In this document: one piece after another, positions 7,225 to 13,479 of the stretch | How positions within the stretch are numbered: the first letter of the stretch is position 1 | How the letters are laid out: each line of letters begins with the position of its first letter | From: Pseudomonadota bacterium | GTDB taxonomy: Bacteria; Desulfobacterota; Anaeroferrophillalia; Anaeroferrophillales; Anaeroferrophillaceae | Length of the DNA stretch: 15,358 nt | NCBI GenBank assembly: GCA_011042595.1 | Contig: DQWO01000281.1 | Coordinates: forward strand, 1 to 15,358 | Direction of reading: 5' to 3' | The notes under the pieces: generated by a model | Seen by the model: only the letters and a program-made list of their open reading frames with translations | Databases searched by the model: none | Told to the model about the DNA's origin: nothing | Program-made: the position numbers and the translations under genes

Positions 7225-8649
7225 GTGGAAAATATCAGGATGATATCAAACAATACAACGCCGGGCAGGGTTCACCTGATCGGCATCTGTGGAACTGCCA
7301 TGGCCGCGCTGGCCTGTATGCTGCAGCAGCGGGGCTGGCTGGTCAGTGGGTCGGATATGGGAAATTATCCGCCCATGAATGCTGTTCTGGCTCAGCATCA
7401 TATCGGTATAATGGCTGGATATCAGGCTGAACGCATTACGCCTGACTTGCAGCTGGTGGTGGTCGGGAACGTGGCTGCCCGGGAAAATCCTGAAGTACAA
7501 CAGGCATTATCCCTGGGCTTGAACTGCCGGTCCCTGCCGGAAATTTTATGGTCTGAGTTTCTGCAGGAAGCATCTGTCAGAGTGGTAGCTGCCGGAACTC
7601 ATGGGAAAACTACCACTGCCTCTCTGGCTGCCTGGGTATTGCAGGCTGCCGGCCTGGAGCCTTCTTTTCTTATTGGTGGTCTGGTAAATAATTTTTCCGC
7701 CAACTTTCAGTTGGGTTCAGGGTCGCTATTTGTTTTGGAAGGTGATGAATATAACGCGGCATTTTTTGATCGCCGGGCTAAATTTCATCATTATCATCCA
7801 AGTCATTTGCTGCTTACCGGCCTGGAAATGGATCATGTTGATATCTTTAATGATATCGGGGAAATTGAGGCTGAATTTCAGCAATTAATTTCCGGGATGC
7901 CAACGGATGGGATCATTATTGCTGCTGCCGACAGCCAGTGTCTTGCCCGCTTGCTTCAAGACAGCCCCTGCCCGGTGGTTACCTATGGTAGTGTGGTGTC
8001 TGCTGATTATCAACTGGTTGGATTTGAGCCCGGTGAAACCGGTTCCCGGTTGACTATTCAGGGGAACGACAACCGTTCTTTTACCTTGTCAACGGCAACC
8101 ATTGGTCGACATAACGCTGAAAATGTGATGGCCGTCTATCTCCTGGCCCGGCAACTGGGAGTTGCTCGGGAAATGATTGAAAAAGCCTTAACCTCATTTT
8201 CCGGGGTGAAGCGGCGTCAGGAAATTATTGCCCGCAGTGCGCAGAGCATTTACATCAGTGATTTTGCCCATCACCCTACGGCGATTGATAAAACCCTGCA
8301 GGCTTTGGCAGAACATTATCCCCAACGAAAATTATTTGCGGTTTTTGAACCGCGTACGGCAACCAGCCGTCAGGCTTTATTTCAGGATGAATTAGCCGCG
8401 GCCTTTGGGGCGGCTGATGAAGTTATTATTGCTCCGGTTTACCGTGGCGAGACCATCGGGGAGGATCAGCGGCTGGATACAGCCCAGCTGGCCGCGGATA
8501 TCTCCGCCAGGGGAATTCCCGCCGTGGCGGCTGCCAATGTGGAAGATATTTTTGCCCGGATTACCAGCCGGTCAAATGAGCTGCAATTGGTTGTCATCAT
8601 GAGTACCGGAGACTTCGGGGGATTGTTTGACCGTATTCAGGAGTTGTAA
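7225..8649 (+). CDS. mpl: UDP-N-acetylmuramate:L-alanyl-gamma-D-glutamyl-meso-diaminopimelate ligase
   Basis: Mpl attaches recycled murein tripeptide to UDP-MurNAc using ATP, in cytosolic peptidoglycan recycling. The 474-residue protein has the Mur ligase N-terminal motif GICGTAMAALA (about residue 20), the ATP P-loop GTHGKTTT (about 124-131), the Mpl-typical stretch FVLEGDEYNAAFFD...KFHHYHP, LEMDHVDIF, the central RHNAENVMA-type block and SDFAHHPTAI, and a C-terminal domain ending MSTGDFGGL. These separate it from MurC, and the length is near that of E. coli Mpl (457). Start is uncertain: GTG 7225 has no ribosome site, while ATG 7240 has GGTGGA ten bases upstream and would give 469 residues. 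It is functionally unrelated to the aromatic genes around it and apparently its own unit. Confidence 0.93.
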   Translation: MENIRMISNNTTPGRVHLIGICGTAMAALACMLQQRGWLVSGSDMGNYPPMNAVLAQHHIGIMAGYQAERITPDLQLVVVGNVAARENPEVQQALSLGLNCRSLPEILWSEFLQEASVRVVAAGTHGKTTTASLAAWVLQAAGLEPSFLIGGLVNNFSANFQLGSGSLFVLEGDEYNAAFFDRRAKFHHYHPSHLLLTGLEMDHVDIFNDIGEIEAEFQQLISGMPTDGIIIAAADSQCLARLLQDSPCPVVTYGSVVSADYQLVGFEPGETGSRLTIQGNDNRSFTLSTATIGRHNAENVMAVYLLARQLGVAREMIEKALTSFSGVKRRQEIIARSAQSIYISDFAHHPTAIDKTLQALAEHYPQRKLFAVFEPRTATSRQALFQDELAAAFGAADEVIIAPVYRGETIGEDQRLDTAQLAADISARGIPAVAAANVEDIFARITSRSNELQLVVIMSTGDFGGLFDRIQEL

Positions 8650-9113
8650 ATAGTTTTTTGTAAATTGAGCGATCAGTGAGCTAAGAACCAGCCCCCGGCA
8701 GCTTCGGTCTGTTTAAATTGCTTGACTTGGGTTTTGTCGGTCTATGGTTGAAAAGAGTGGATAATTCTCGGTGATTTGGAAAATTTCTTTAGCAGAAATT
8801 CACCTCGGATGGTGAAAATTGATCGTTAGCCGGGCCATGCTTTAATCGATATCTCTCTGGTTTCAGGTGATTTATTCAACGATAGAATTGCTGATGTTGA
8901 TATACCCCGTTATTGCTTACCGTTCCTAATCCCAGGATAGCCGGGGTGGCCAAATGGCATGTTTATTGCTTTTTCAAGCTATCAGTTTAGTTGTCTCCTC
9001 CCTCTTCAGGTTCTTATGTTCTTTAATGACTGGTTAATGTATTTTTGGTTCCGGTCAATTTCTGAAAAATATCACTTGTTATCACGGTAATGCGTTGCAT
9101 TAGGAGTTTTAAG
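8650..9113. other. Long intergenic region with repeated GGTGA/TCACC motifs
   Basis: No gene is supported in these 464 bases. Base composition is more AT-rich than the flanking genes. It holds GGTGA at 8770-8774, TTCACC at 8799-8804, GGTGAA at 8811-8816 and another GGTGATTT near 8867. TTCACC and GGTGAA form a 6-bp dyad with a 6-base spacer, and AATTTC (8782-8787) faces GAAATT (8795-8800). ACCCCG (8904-8909) is matched by CGGGGT (8942-8947). A sigma-54-like site follows at 8955. Repeated dyads upstream of such a site could be activator-binding sites, but this is inference. Confidence 0.4.
8955..8970 (+). promoter_or_regulatory. Candidate sigma-54 (-24/-12) promoter for the lower-pathway operon
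   Basis: TGGCAT (8955-8960), five bases, then TTGCT (8966-8970) matches the sigma-54 consensus TGGCAC-N5-TTGCW with one mismatch and exact GG-to-GC spacing. Transcription would begin near 8981, leaving a leader of about 130 bases before the small gene at 9114. Deltaproteobacterial catabolic operons often use enhancer-dependent promoters. No other promoter stands out before this operon. Such a match can occur by chance. Confidence 0.45.
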
Positions 9114-9341
9114 ATGACGAGGGGAGAGCAATTGGTTGAGGAAGGATGGTGCCGGAGATTCAGTGCCGCCGGGGAGAGATTGAGCCTTGGGGTGGAATCA
9201 TTTGAAGAAATGGGTCATGAGGTATGTCTGCTGGATATCGCGGATGATGTGCCGGCCGCGGATGGGGAACCAGAGTGTGGCCATTGCAGTGCTGGCGATA
9301 TCAGTGGTTTGAAGGTTATTTTCAGCCGGAAATGTCAATAA
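9114..9341 (+). CDS. Small CxxC protein, conserved-hypothetical type
   Basis: A 75-residue soluble protein with no signal or membrane segment. ATG 9114 has a clear AGGAG (9102-9106) at 7 bases, so the longer reading from 9090 is not needed. The protein is acidic in the middle and reads MTRGEQLVEEGWCRRFSAAG, then a helix (LSLGVESFEEMGHEVCLLDI), then C-x2-C (ECGHC) and a basic ending KVIFSRKC. The layout EEGW-x-RRF, an E-x-x-x-x-x-G-x-E-V helix, a CxxC and a closing (V)I(Y/F)(T/S)R resembles small uncharacterised proteins I associate with acyl-CoA metabolism clusters of anaerobes; this is recollection, not a search. It precedes the thiolase by 34 bases and is likely first in that operon. The two cysteine pairs could bind metal. 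Function unknown. Confidence 0.68.
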   Translation: MTRGEQLVEEGWCRRFSAAGERLSLGVESFEEMGHEVCLLDIADDVPAADGEPECGHCSAGDISGLKVIFSRKCQ

Positions 9342-9375
9342 GATTTTAACCAATTTTAGTTTCAGGAGAAATTCA

Positions 9376-10569
9376 ATGCGTAAAATGAGTGATGTGGTTT
9401 TTGTCAGCGCTGTTCGCACCCCAATGGGTAGCTTTGGTGGAACCTTGAAAGATATGATTGTCTATAATCTGGGGTCATTCCCGGCCCGTGAGGCGCTGAA
9501 ACGGGCTAATGTTAACGGCGATGAAGTTGATGAAGCAATCATCGGTAATTGCCGGCAGGCCGGAAACCATGTCAATCCGGGACGGACGGTGGCCCTGAAA
9601 GCTGGTTGTGCCCTGAATGTGCCCGGATTTACGATTAATAAAGCCTGTCCCGCCGGGATGAAGGCCGTATCCATGGCGGTGCAGCAGATTGTGATGGAAC
9701 AGGATAATATTGTTTTGTGCGGGGGGATGGAATCCATGAGTACCATTCCCTACCTGCTCAAGGGTGCCCGGTTTGGTGGTTTTAAGATGGGAGACCGGAC
9801 TCTGGAAGATGGCTGGGGAGACAGTTTTGATCCTATTGCCAAGGTCAGTATGGGGATGACGGCTGAGAACGTAGCCGATAAATACGGGATCAAGCGGGAA
9901 GATATGGATGCTTATGCAGTACGTTCGCATAAACTGGCTGATCAGGCCCGGACTAATGGCTGGTTTGACGGGGAAATTACCCCGGTGACCGTACCGGCAA
10001 CCCGGAAAAAACCGGAATTTCAGTTTGCGGTTGATGAATCCATCAAGGCCGAGACTTCCGTGGAAAAACTGGCCAAGTTGCGAACCGCTTTTAAAAAGGA
10101 TGGCAAAGTCACTGCCGGGAATGCCTGTGGTTTGACTGATGGCTCGGCGATGCTGGTGGCCATGACCCGGGAAGAGGCGGATAAACGGGGAGTGAAACCA
10201 CTCTTCTCCGTGGTGGATTTTACCCAGGCCGCTGTTGATGGCACCTTTATGGGTGAAGGGCCTGGAATTGCCATCCCTAAAGTGCTCAAGAGGGCCGGCA
10301 TGGAGATCGGTGATATTGACTTGTTCGAAATTAATGAAGCTTTTGCTTCCCAGGTGTTGGGTAATGTGGCCATGATGAACCTGGATATGGATAATCTCAA
10401 TGTTCACGGTGGGGCCATTGCCTTGGGACATCCGACTGGCTGCAGTGGTGCCCGGATTATTGTTACCCTTTATTATGCTTTAAAGCGTTTGGGTAAAGAG
10501 ATGGGGGTGGCTTCCATCTGCGGTGGTGGTGGGGCTACTATGGCGGTTATCATTAAAAGAGAATCATAA
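9376..10569 (+). CDS. Thiolase (acetyl-CoA C-acyltransferase), possibly 3-oxopimelyl-CoA thiolase
   Basis: A 397-residue thiolase II family enzyme. The nucleophile C91 lies in NKACPAGMKAV, the conserved His352 in ALGHPTGCSGAR, the second catalytic Cys382 in CGGGGA, and NEAFA is present, so it looks catalytically complete. CPAG where many thiolases have CGSG or CASG is a small variant. The start is ATG 9376, with AGGAG at 9364-9368 and 7 bases of spacing. It sits between the small CxxC gene and an SDR, in the same run as bamR, bamQ and bamA. Thiolytic cleavage of 3-oxopimelyl-CoA to glutaryl-CoA and acetyl-CoA is the step needed after ring opening and is the favoured role. Acetoacetyl-CoA thiolase, needed further down the pathway, is the main alternative; sequence alone does not decide. 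Confidence 0.9.
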   Translation: MRKMSDVVFVSAVRTPMGSFGGTLKDMIVYNLGSFPAREALKRANVNGDEVDEAIIGNCRQAGNHVNPGRTVALKAGCALNVPGFTINKACPAGMKAVSMAVQQIVMEQDNIVLCGGMESMSTIPYLLKGARFGGFKMGDRTLEDGWGDSFDPIAKVSMGMTAENVADKYGIKREDMDAYAVRSHKLADQARTNGWFDGEITPVTVPATRKKPEFQFAVDESIKAETSVEKLAKLRTAFKKDGKVTAGNACGLTDGSAMLVAMTREEADKRGVKPLFSVVDFTQAAVDGTFMGEGPGIAIPKVLKRAGMEIGDIDLFEINEAFASQVLGNVAMMNLDMDNLNVHGGAIALGHPTGCSGARIIVTLYYALKRLGKEMGVASICGGGGATMAVIIKRES

Positions 10570-10576
10570 ATAGCAA

Positions 10577-10597
10577 GGCTAAAGGCTAAAGGCTAAA
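10577..10597 (+). repeat. Three tandem GGCTAAA heptamers
   Basis: GGCTAAA occurs three times without interruption, directly upstream of the AGAGAGG ribosome site of the SDR gene. A change in copy number would lengthen the leader without altering a coding frame. Confidence 0.85.
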
Positions 10598-10608
10598 GAG
10601 AGGTAATT

Positions 10609-11355
10609 ATGATTGATTTGACGGGAAAAGTAGCGATTGTTACCGGTGGCAGCCGGGGTATCGGGGCAGATATTGCCAGGCTTCTTGGTCGCCAGGGGGC
10701 AAAGGTAGCGGTTAATTATAATAAAAGTGCCGACAAAGCCGAAGAAGTAGTGGCGGCCATCAAAGCTGCCGGCAGTGATGCTCTGGCTTTTCAGGCTGAT
10801 GTTTCCAGCTTTGCCGATGCCGAAAAGATGGTGGAAAAGGTCAAGGAAACCTGGGGAACAGTGCATATTATTGTCACCAGTGCCGGGATGAACTGGGACG
10901 GGGTTATCTGGAAGATGAGCCCGGAACAGTGGCAGAAGGTAATCGATGTGGATTTGACCGGGACCTTTAATTTTATCCGAGCAACCGCCCCTATCTTTCG
11001 GGAACAGAAATACGGACGAATAGTCACCATTACTTCCATCAATGGCCTGCGGGGTAAATTCGGCCAGACCAACTATTCTGCCGCTAAGGGTGGAGTGATA
11101 GGTTTGACCAAAGCTGCGGCCAAGGATCTGGGAAAATATCTGGTGACCAGCAATTCGGTTGCTCCCGGCTTTATCCTTACCGAGATGGGTGAGGCCATGC
11201 CTGATGATTTCAAACAGGTTGCCATCAATGAAGGGGTATTGAAGAAAGCGGGGAAACCTGAAGATGTTTCGAACCTGGTAGCTTTCCTGGCTTCTGATGC
11301 CGCTGGACATATTACCGGGGAAGTTATTAAGGTGGATGGTGGCCAGTACATTTAA
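10609..11355 (+). CDS. Short-chain dehydrogenase/reductase (FabG-like), possibly 3-hydroxyacyl-CoA dehydrogenase
   Basis: A 248-residue classical SDR, normal length. The cofactor motif TGGSRGIG spans 12-19; the catalytic Ser143, Tyr156 and Lys160 are in place (TITSI...NYSAAK); the C-terminus HITGEVIKVDGGQYI is typical of FabG-like proteins. Two usual residues differ: the NNAG motif reads TSAG (90-93), and the active-site Asn of the V-N-L motif is Asp115 (VDL), a change also found in many working SDR alcohol dehydrogenases. The ribosome site AGAGAGG precedes ATG 10609. It is 39 bases after the thiolase and 72 before bamR. In context it may oxidise 3-hydroxypimelyl-CoA to 3-oxopimelyl-CoA or act on 3-hydroxybutyryl-CoA; a plain 3-oxoacyl-ACP reductase of fatty acid synthesis is less likely here. 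Substrate unproven. Confidence 0.87.
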   Translation: MIDLTGKVAIVTGGSRGIGADIARLLGRQGAKVAVNYNKSADKAEEVVAAIKAAGSDALAFQADVSSFADAEKMVEKVKETWGTVHIIVTSAGMNWDGVIWKMSPEQWQKVIDVDLTGTFNFIRATAPIFREQKYGRIVTITSINGLRGKFGQTNYSAAKGGVIGLTKAAAKDLGKYLVTSNSVAPGFILTEMGEAMPDDFKQVAINEGVLKKAGKPEDVSNLVAFLASDAAGHITGEVIKVDGGQYI

Positions 11356-11361
11356 GGGAAC

Positions 11362-11389
11362 GGTATAAGGTGTACGGTCCAGGGTATAC
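11362..11389 (+). repeat. Four degenerate GG-led heptamers
   Basis: GGTATAA, GGTGTAC, GGTCCAG and GGTATAC follow each other in strict 7-base register between the SDR and bamR. Period and leading GG match the GGCTAAA array on the other side of the SDR, so the two may share an origin. Confidence 0.6.
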
Positions 11390-11427
11390 AGAATTATTGC
11401 TAAGACTTGAGTAAACGGGAGAAAGAA

Positions 11428-12204
11428 ATGGCTGATTATCAGTTTATTACCTATGAAGTGAAAGATGAAGCAGCGTACCTGACTATCAATCGGCCGCCAT
11501 TGAACTGGCTTGACATCGCCACCATGCGGGAAATGAATGATGCCCTTGATCAGGTGCTTGCTGCCGGTCCGGAGCTTAAACTGTTGGTTATTCAAGCGGC
11601 CGGGGAAAAAGCATTTTCCGTTGGTGTCGATGTGGCTGATCATACCGATGACAAGGTGGAAACCATGATCGAGGTTTTTCACGGGATCTTCCGCCGCCTG
11701 GATCGTCTGGAAATTCCTTCCCTGGCAGTAGCGCGAGGTGCGGTGCTGGGGGGTGGCTGTGAAGTGGTGCTGTTCTGTGATATGGTGCTGGCGGCGGAGA
11801 ATATAAAAATTGGCCAGCCGGAGATTAAGCTGGCGGTTTTTCCGCCCATTGCCGCTGCTGCTCTGCCGGCGATTATTGGCCCCAAAAAGGCATATGAAGT
11901 AATTTTAGGTGGAGAGATTATGCGGGCGCCGGAAGCTCTGGCTTGTGGTCTGGTAAATAAGGTTGTGCCGGTAGGAGAACTGGCGGCAGAAACGGAAGCC
12001 TTTGTGAAGCGCTTTACTTCCCTGAGCGGTTCGGCCCTACGTTCCACCAAGAAGGCCATCAAGGCGGGGTTGGGGAAACCTTTTGCCGCGGCTTTAGATG
12101 AAATTGAGGATCTTTATCTCAACGATTGCATGAAAAATACCGATGCCCGTGAAGGACTCAGTTCATTTCTGGAAAAACGCAGTCCGGTATGGCAGAACAA
12201 GTAG
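11428..12204 (+). CDS. bamR: Cyclohexa-1,5-diene-1-carbonyl-CoA hydratase (dienoyl-CoA hydratase)
   Basis: This crotonase-family enzyme would add water to cyclohexa-1,5-diene-1-carbonyl-CoA, the product of benzoyl-CoA reduction, giving 6-hydroxycyclohex-1-ene-1-carbonyl-CoA. ATG 11428 is chosen over the upstream TTG 11407 because GGGAGA (11417-11422) sits 5 bases before it; length is then 258 residues. Crotonase features: INRPPLNWLDI near the N-terminus; an oxyanion-hole region AFSVGVDVADHT (about 70) and VLGGGCEVVLFCDMV (about 110-125); GQPEIKLAVFPP. The segment VDVADHT...DKV...MIEVFHGIFRRL matches my recollection of Geobacter-type BamR. It lies between the SDR and bamQ, the next enzyme in the pathway. 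Some other acyl-CoA hydratase is possible, but the BamQ/BamA neighbours make BamR the best reading. Confidence 0.87.
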   Translation: MADYQFITYEVKDEAAYLTINRPPLNWLDIATMREMNDALDQVLAAGPELKLLVIQAAGEKAFSVGVDVADHTDDKVETMIEVFHGIFRRLDRLEIPSLAVARGAVLGGGCEVVLFCDMVLAAENIKIGQPEIKLAVFPPIAAAALPAIIGPKKAYEVILGGEIMRAPEALACGLVNKVVPVGELAAETEAFVKRFTSLSGSALRSTKKAIKAGLGKPFAAALDEIEDLYLNDCMKNTDAREGLSSFLEKRSPVWQNK

Positions 12205-12227
12205 CAGGTAGATAATATAATTTCAGC

Positions 12228-12244
12228 TGCCGGAAAAACCGGCA
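12228..12244 (+). other. Hairpin just upstream of the bamQ ribosome site
   Basis: TGCCGG (12228-12233) and CCGGCA (12239-12244) form a perfect 6-bp stem with an AAAAA loop. AAAAATAAGGAGG follows, so no T-run and not a terminator on this strand. It ends about 8 bases before the strong AAGGAGG site and could influence mRNA stability or translation; no function is shown. Confidence 0.6.
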
Positions 12245-12261
12245 AAAATAAGGAGGTCTTT

Positions 12262-13368
12262 ATGTCTGATATACCAAAAATGATCCAAACCTGGCAGATG
12301 GTCCAACCAACATCGAAGGATAGAGAAACCGGAGAGGTGACGCCGGGGAAATTGGAAAAGACTGAGATACCGGTACCGGAATTGAAGGATGGAGAGGTTC
12401 TGGTGGAGGTTGCCGGCTGTGGAGTATGCCATACAGACCTGGGTTTTTTCTACGACGGGGTCCCCAATGTGAATAAACCACCACTGACCTTGGGGCATGA
12501 AATATCCGGAACCGTGGTTGCCGGAGATGAGAAGTGGATTGGGAAGGAAGTCATCATCCCGGCGGTAATGCCTTGCAGAAAGTGCCTGCTGTGTAAAACC
12601 GGTCGTGGCAACCGTTGCCTTAATCAGAAAATGCCGGGTAACAGTCTCGGAATTTATGGTGGGTTTTCAAGCCACATTCCGGTTCCCAGCATCGATCTTT
12701 GCGAAATTAAAGATAGGAAAGGTATTCCCTTATCTCATTTTGCGGTCATCGCCGATGCTGCAACTACACCTTATCAAGCGGCAAAGCGAGCTGATCTGCA
12801 ACCGGGAGATAATGTCATAGTTCTCGGGATTACCGGCGGCGTCGGACAATACATGGGTCAGGTTGCCAAGGCGCTGGGGGCGAAGACGGTTGTTGGTATA
12901 GCTCGCAACCAGGAAAAACTGGAACGGGCGCTCAAATTTGGGGCTGATGCCGTGATCAAGACTACCGATAAAGATGCCCGGGCGATATCAAAAGAATTCA
13001 GGAGTTTCTGTAAAGCACATGGCCTGCCCAATTTCGGCTGGAAGATTTTTGAGGTGACTGGCAGCAAGCCAGGGCAGGAAATCGCCTTGAGCCTGCTTGG
13101 TTTTACCGGGAAATTAATCGTGGTTGGCTTTGGGATGGCTAAAGTTGAGTATGCCATCGGCCGGTTGATGGCCTTTGATGCCGAGCTTATTGGTACCTGG
13201 GGTTGTCTGCCGGAATACTATCCGATCGTGCTGGATATGGTTATGGATGGAAAAATCAATATGGAAGAATTTGTCCAGACCCGGCCGATGAGTACCATTG
13301 CCGAAACCTTTGCTGAAGCCCATGCGGTGCCGCCGGTGAAAAGGATTGTCCTGGAACCGGATTTCTAA
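12262..13368 (+). CDS. bamQ: 6-hydroxycyclohex-1-ene-1-carbonyl-CoA dehydrogenase
   Basis: A 368-residue zinc-dependent medium-chain alcohol dehydrogenase that would oxidise 6-hydroxycyclohex-1-ene-1-carbonyl-CoA to the 6-oxo compound with NAD+. Catalytic zinc residues are seen at C56 (GCGVCHTD) and H79-E80 (LGHE); structural zinc cysteines at C105/C108/C111/C119. A Rossmann motif GITGGVGQYMGQVAKALGA lies around residues 194-212. The insert FRSFCKAHGLPNFGWKIFE is characteristic of the BamQ/Had group as I know it. The start is ATG 12262 behind a near-perfect AAGGAGG. It is 57 bases after bamR and 111 before bamA, whose product uses the BamQ product. No missing residue or frame damage. Specific function is well supported by the neighbours. 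Confidence 0.92.
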   Translation: MSDIPKMIQTWQMVQPTSKDRETGEVTPGKLEKTEIPVPELKDGEVLVEVAGCGVCHTDLGFFYDGVPNVNKPPLTLGHEISGTVVAGDEKWIGKEVIIPAVMPCRKCLLCKTGRGNRCLNQKMPGNSLGIYGGFSSHIPVPSIDLCEIKDRKGIPLSHFAVIADAATTPYQAAKRADLQPGDNVIVLGITGGVGQYMGQVAKALGAKTVVGIARNQEKLERALKFGADAVIKTTDKDARAISKEFRSFCKAHGLPNFGWKIFEVTGSKPGQEIALSLLGFTGKLIVVGFGMAKVEYAIGRLMAFDAELIGTWGCLPEYYPIVLDMVMDGKINMEEFVQTRPMSTIAETFAEAHAVPPVKRIVLEPDF

Positions 13369-13421
13369 ATTTTGCGAAACTGATCAAAAACTGATGTTTT
13401 GCAGGCATAAGTTGAAAAATA

Positions 13422-13444
13422 GATGGCGCAGTAAACGCGCCATC
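13422..13444 (+). other. Perfect hairpin in the bamA leader
   Basis: GATGGCGC (13422-13429) and GCGCCATC (13437-13444) form an 8-bp perfect stem with a 7-base loop. AACATTAACCC follows, so there is no terminator T-run. It sits in the 111-base bamQ-bamA gap, 23 bases before the ribosome site GAGGTGA (13468-13474). A weaker 7-bp stem (13374-13380 with 13396-13402) lies just upstream. It may be an mRNA processing or stabilising element. Confidence 0.65.
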
Positions 13445-13479
13445 AACATTAACCCTTAATGATAAGAGAGGTGAAAGTT

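Noticed and set aside
8650-8720. Intrinsic terminator after mpl
   Set aside because: A TTTTTT run (8654-8659) occurs but no stable hairpin precedes it; the imperfect TTGAGC/GCTAA pairing downstream is too weak.
9090-9113. Longer start for the small CxxC gene
   Set aside because: The AGGAG at 9102-9106 falls within this extension and serves ATG 9114.
9475-10431. 318-codon open frame on the minus strand
   Set aside because: It is antisense to the catalytically complete thiolase, with no family motif.
11407-11427. TTG start for bamR adding seven residues
   Set aside because: The GGGAGA ribosome site lies inside this extension at the right distance from ATG 11428.
10579-11682. 367-codon open frame on the minus strand
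   Set aside because: It lies opposite the SDR and bamR genes, has no recognisable motif, is compositionally odd (many His, Pro, Ile) and is explained as the shadow of GC-biased third positions.
13459-13479. Upstream ATG for bamA
   Set aside because: It has no ribosome site, while GAGGTGA is placed correctly for ATG 13480, giving the MLDWLPREDG start expected of the family.
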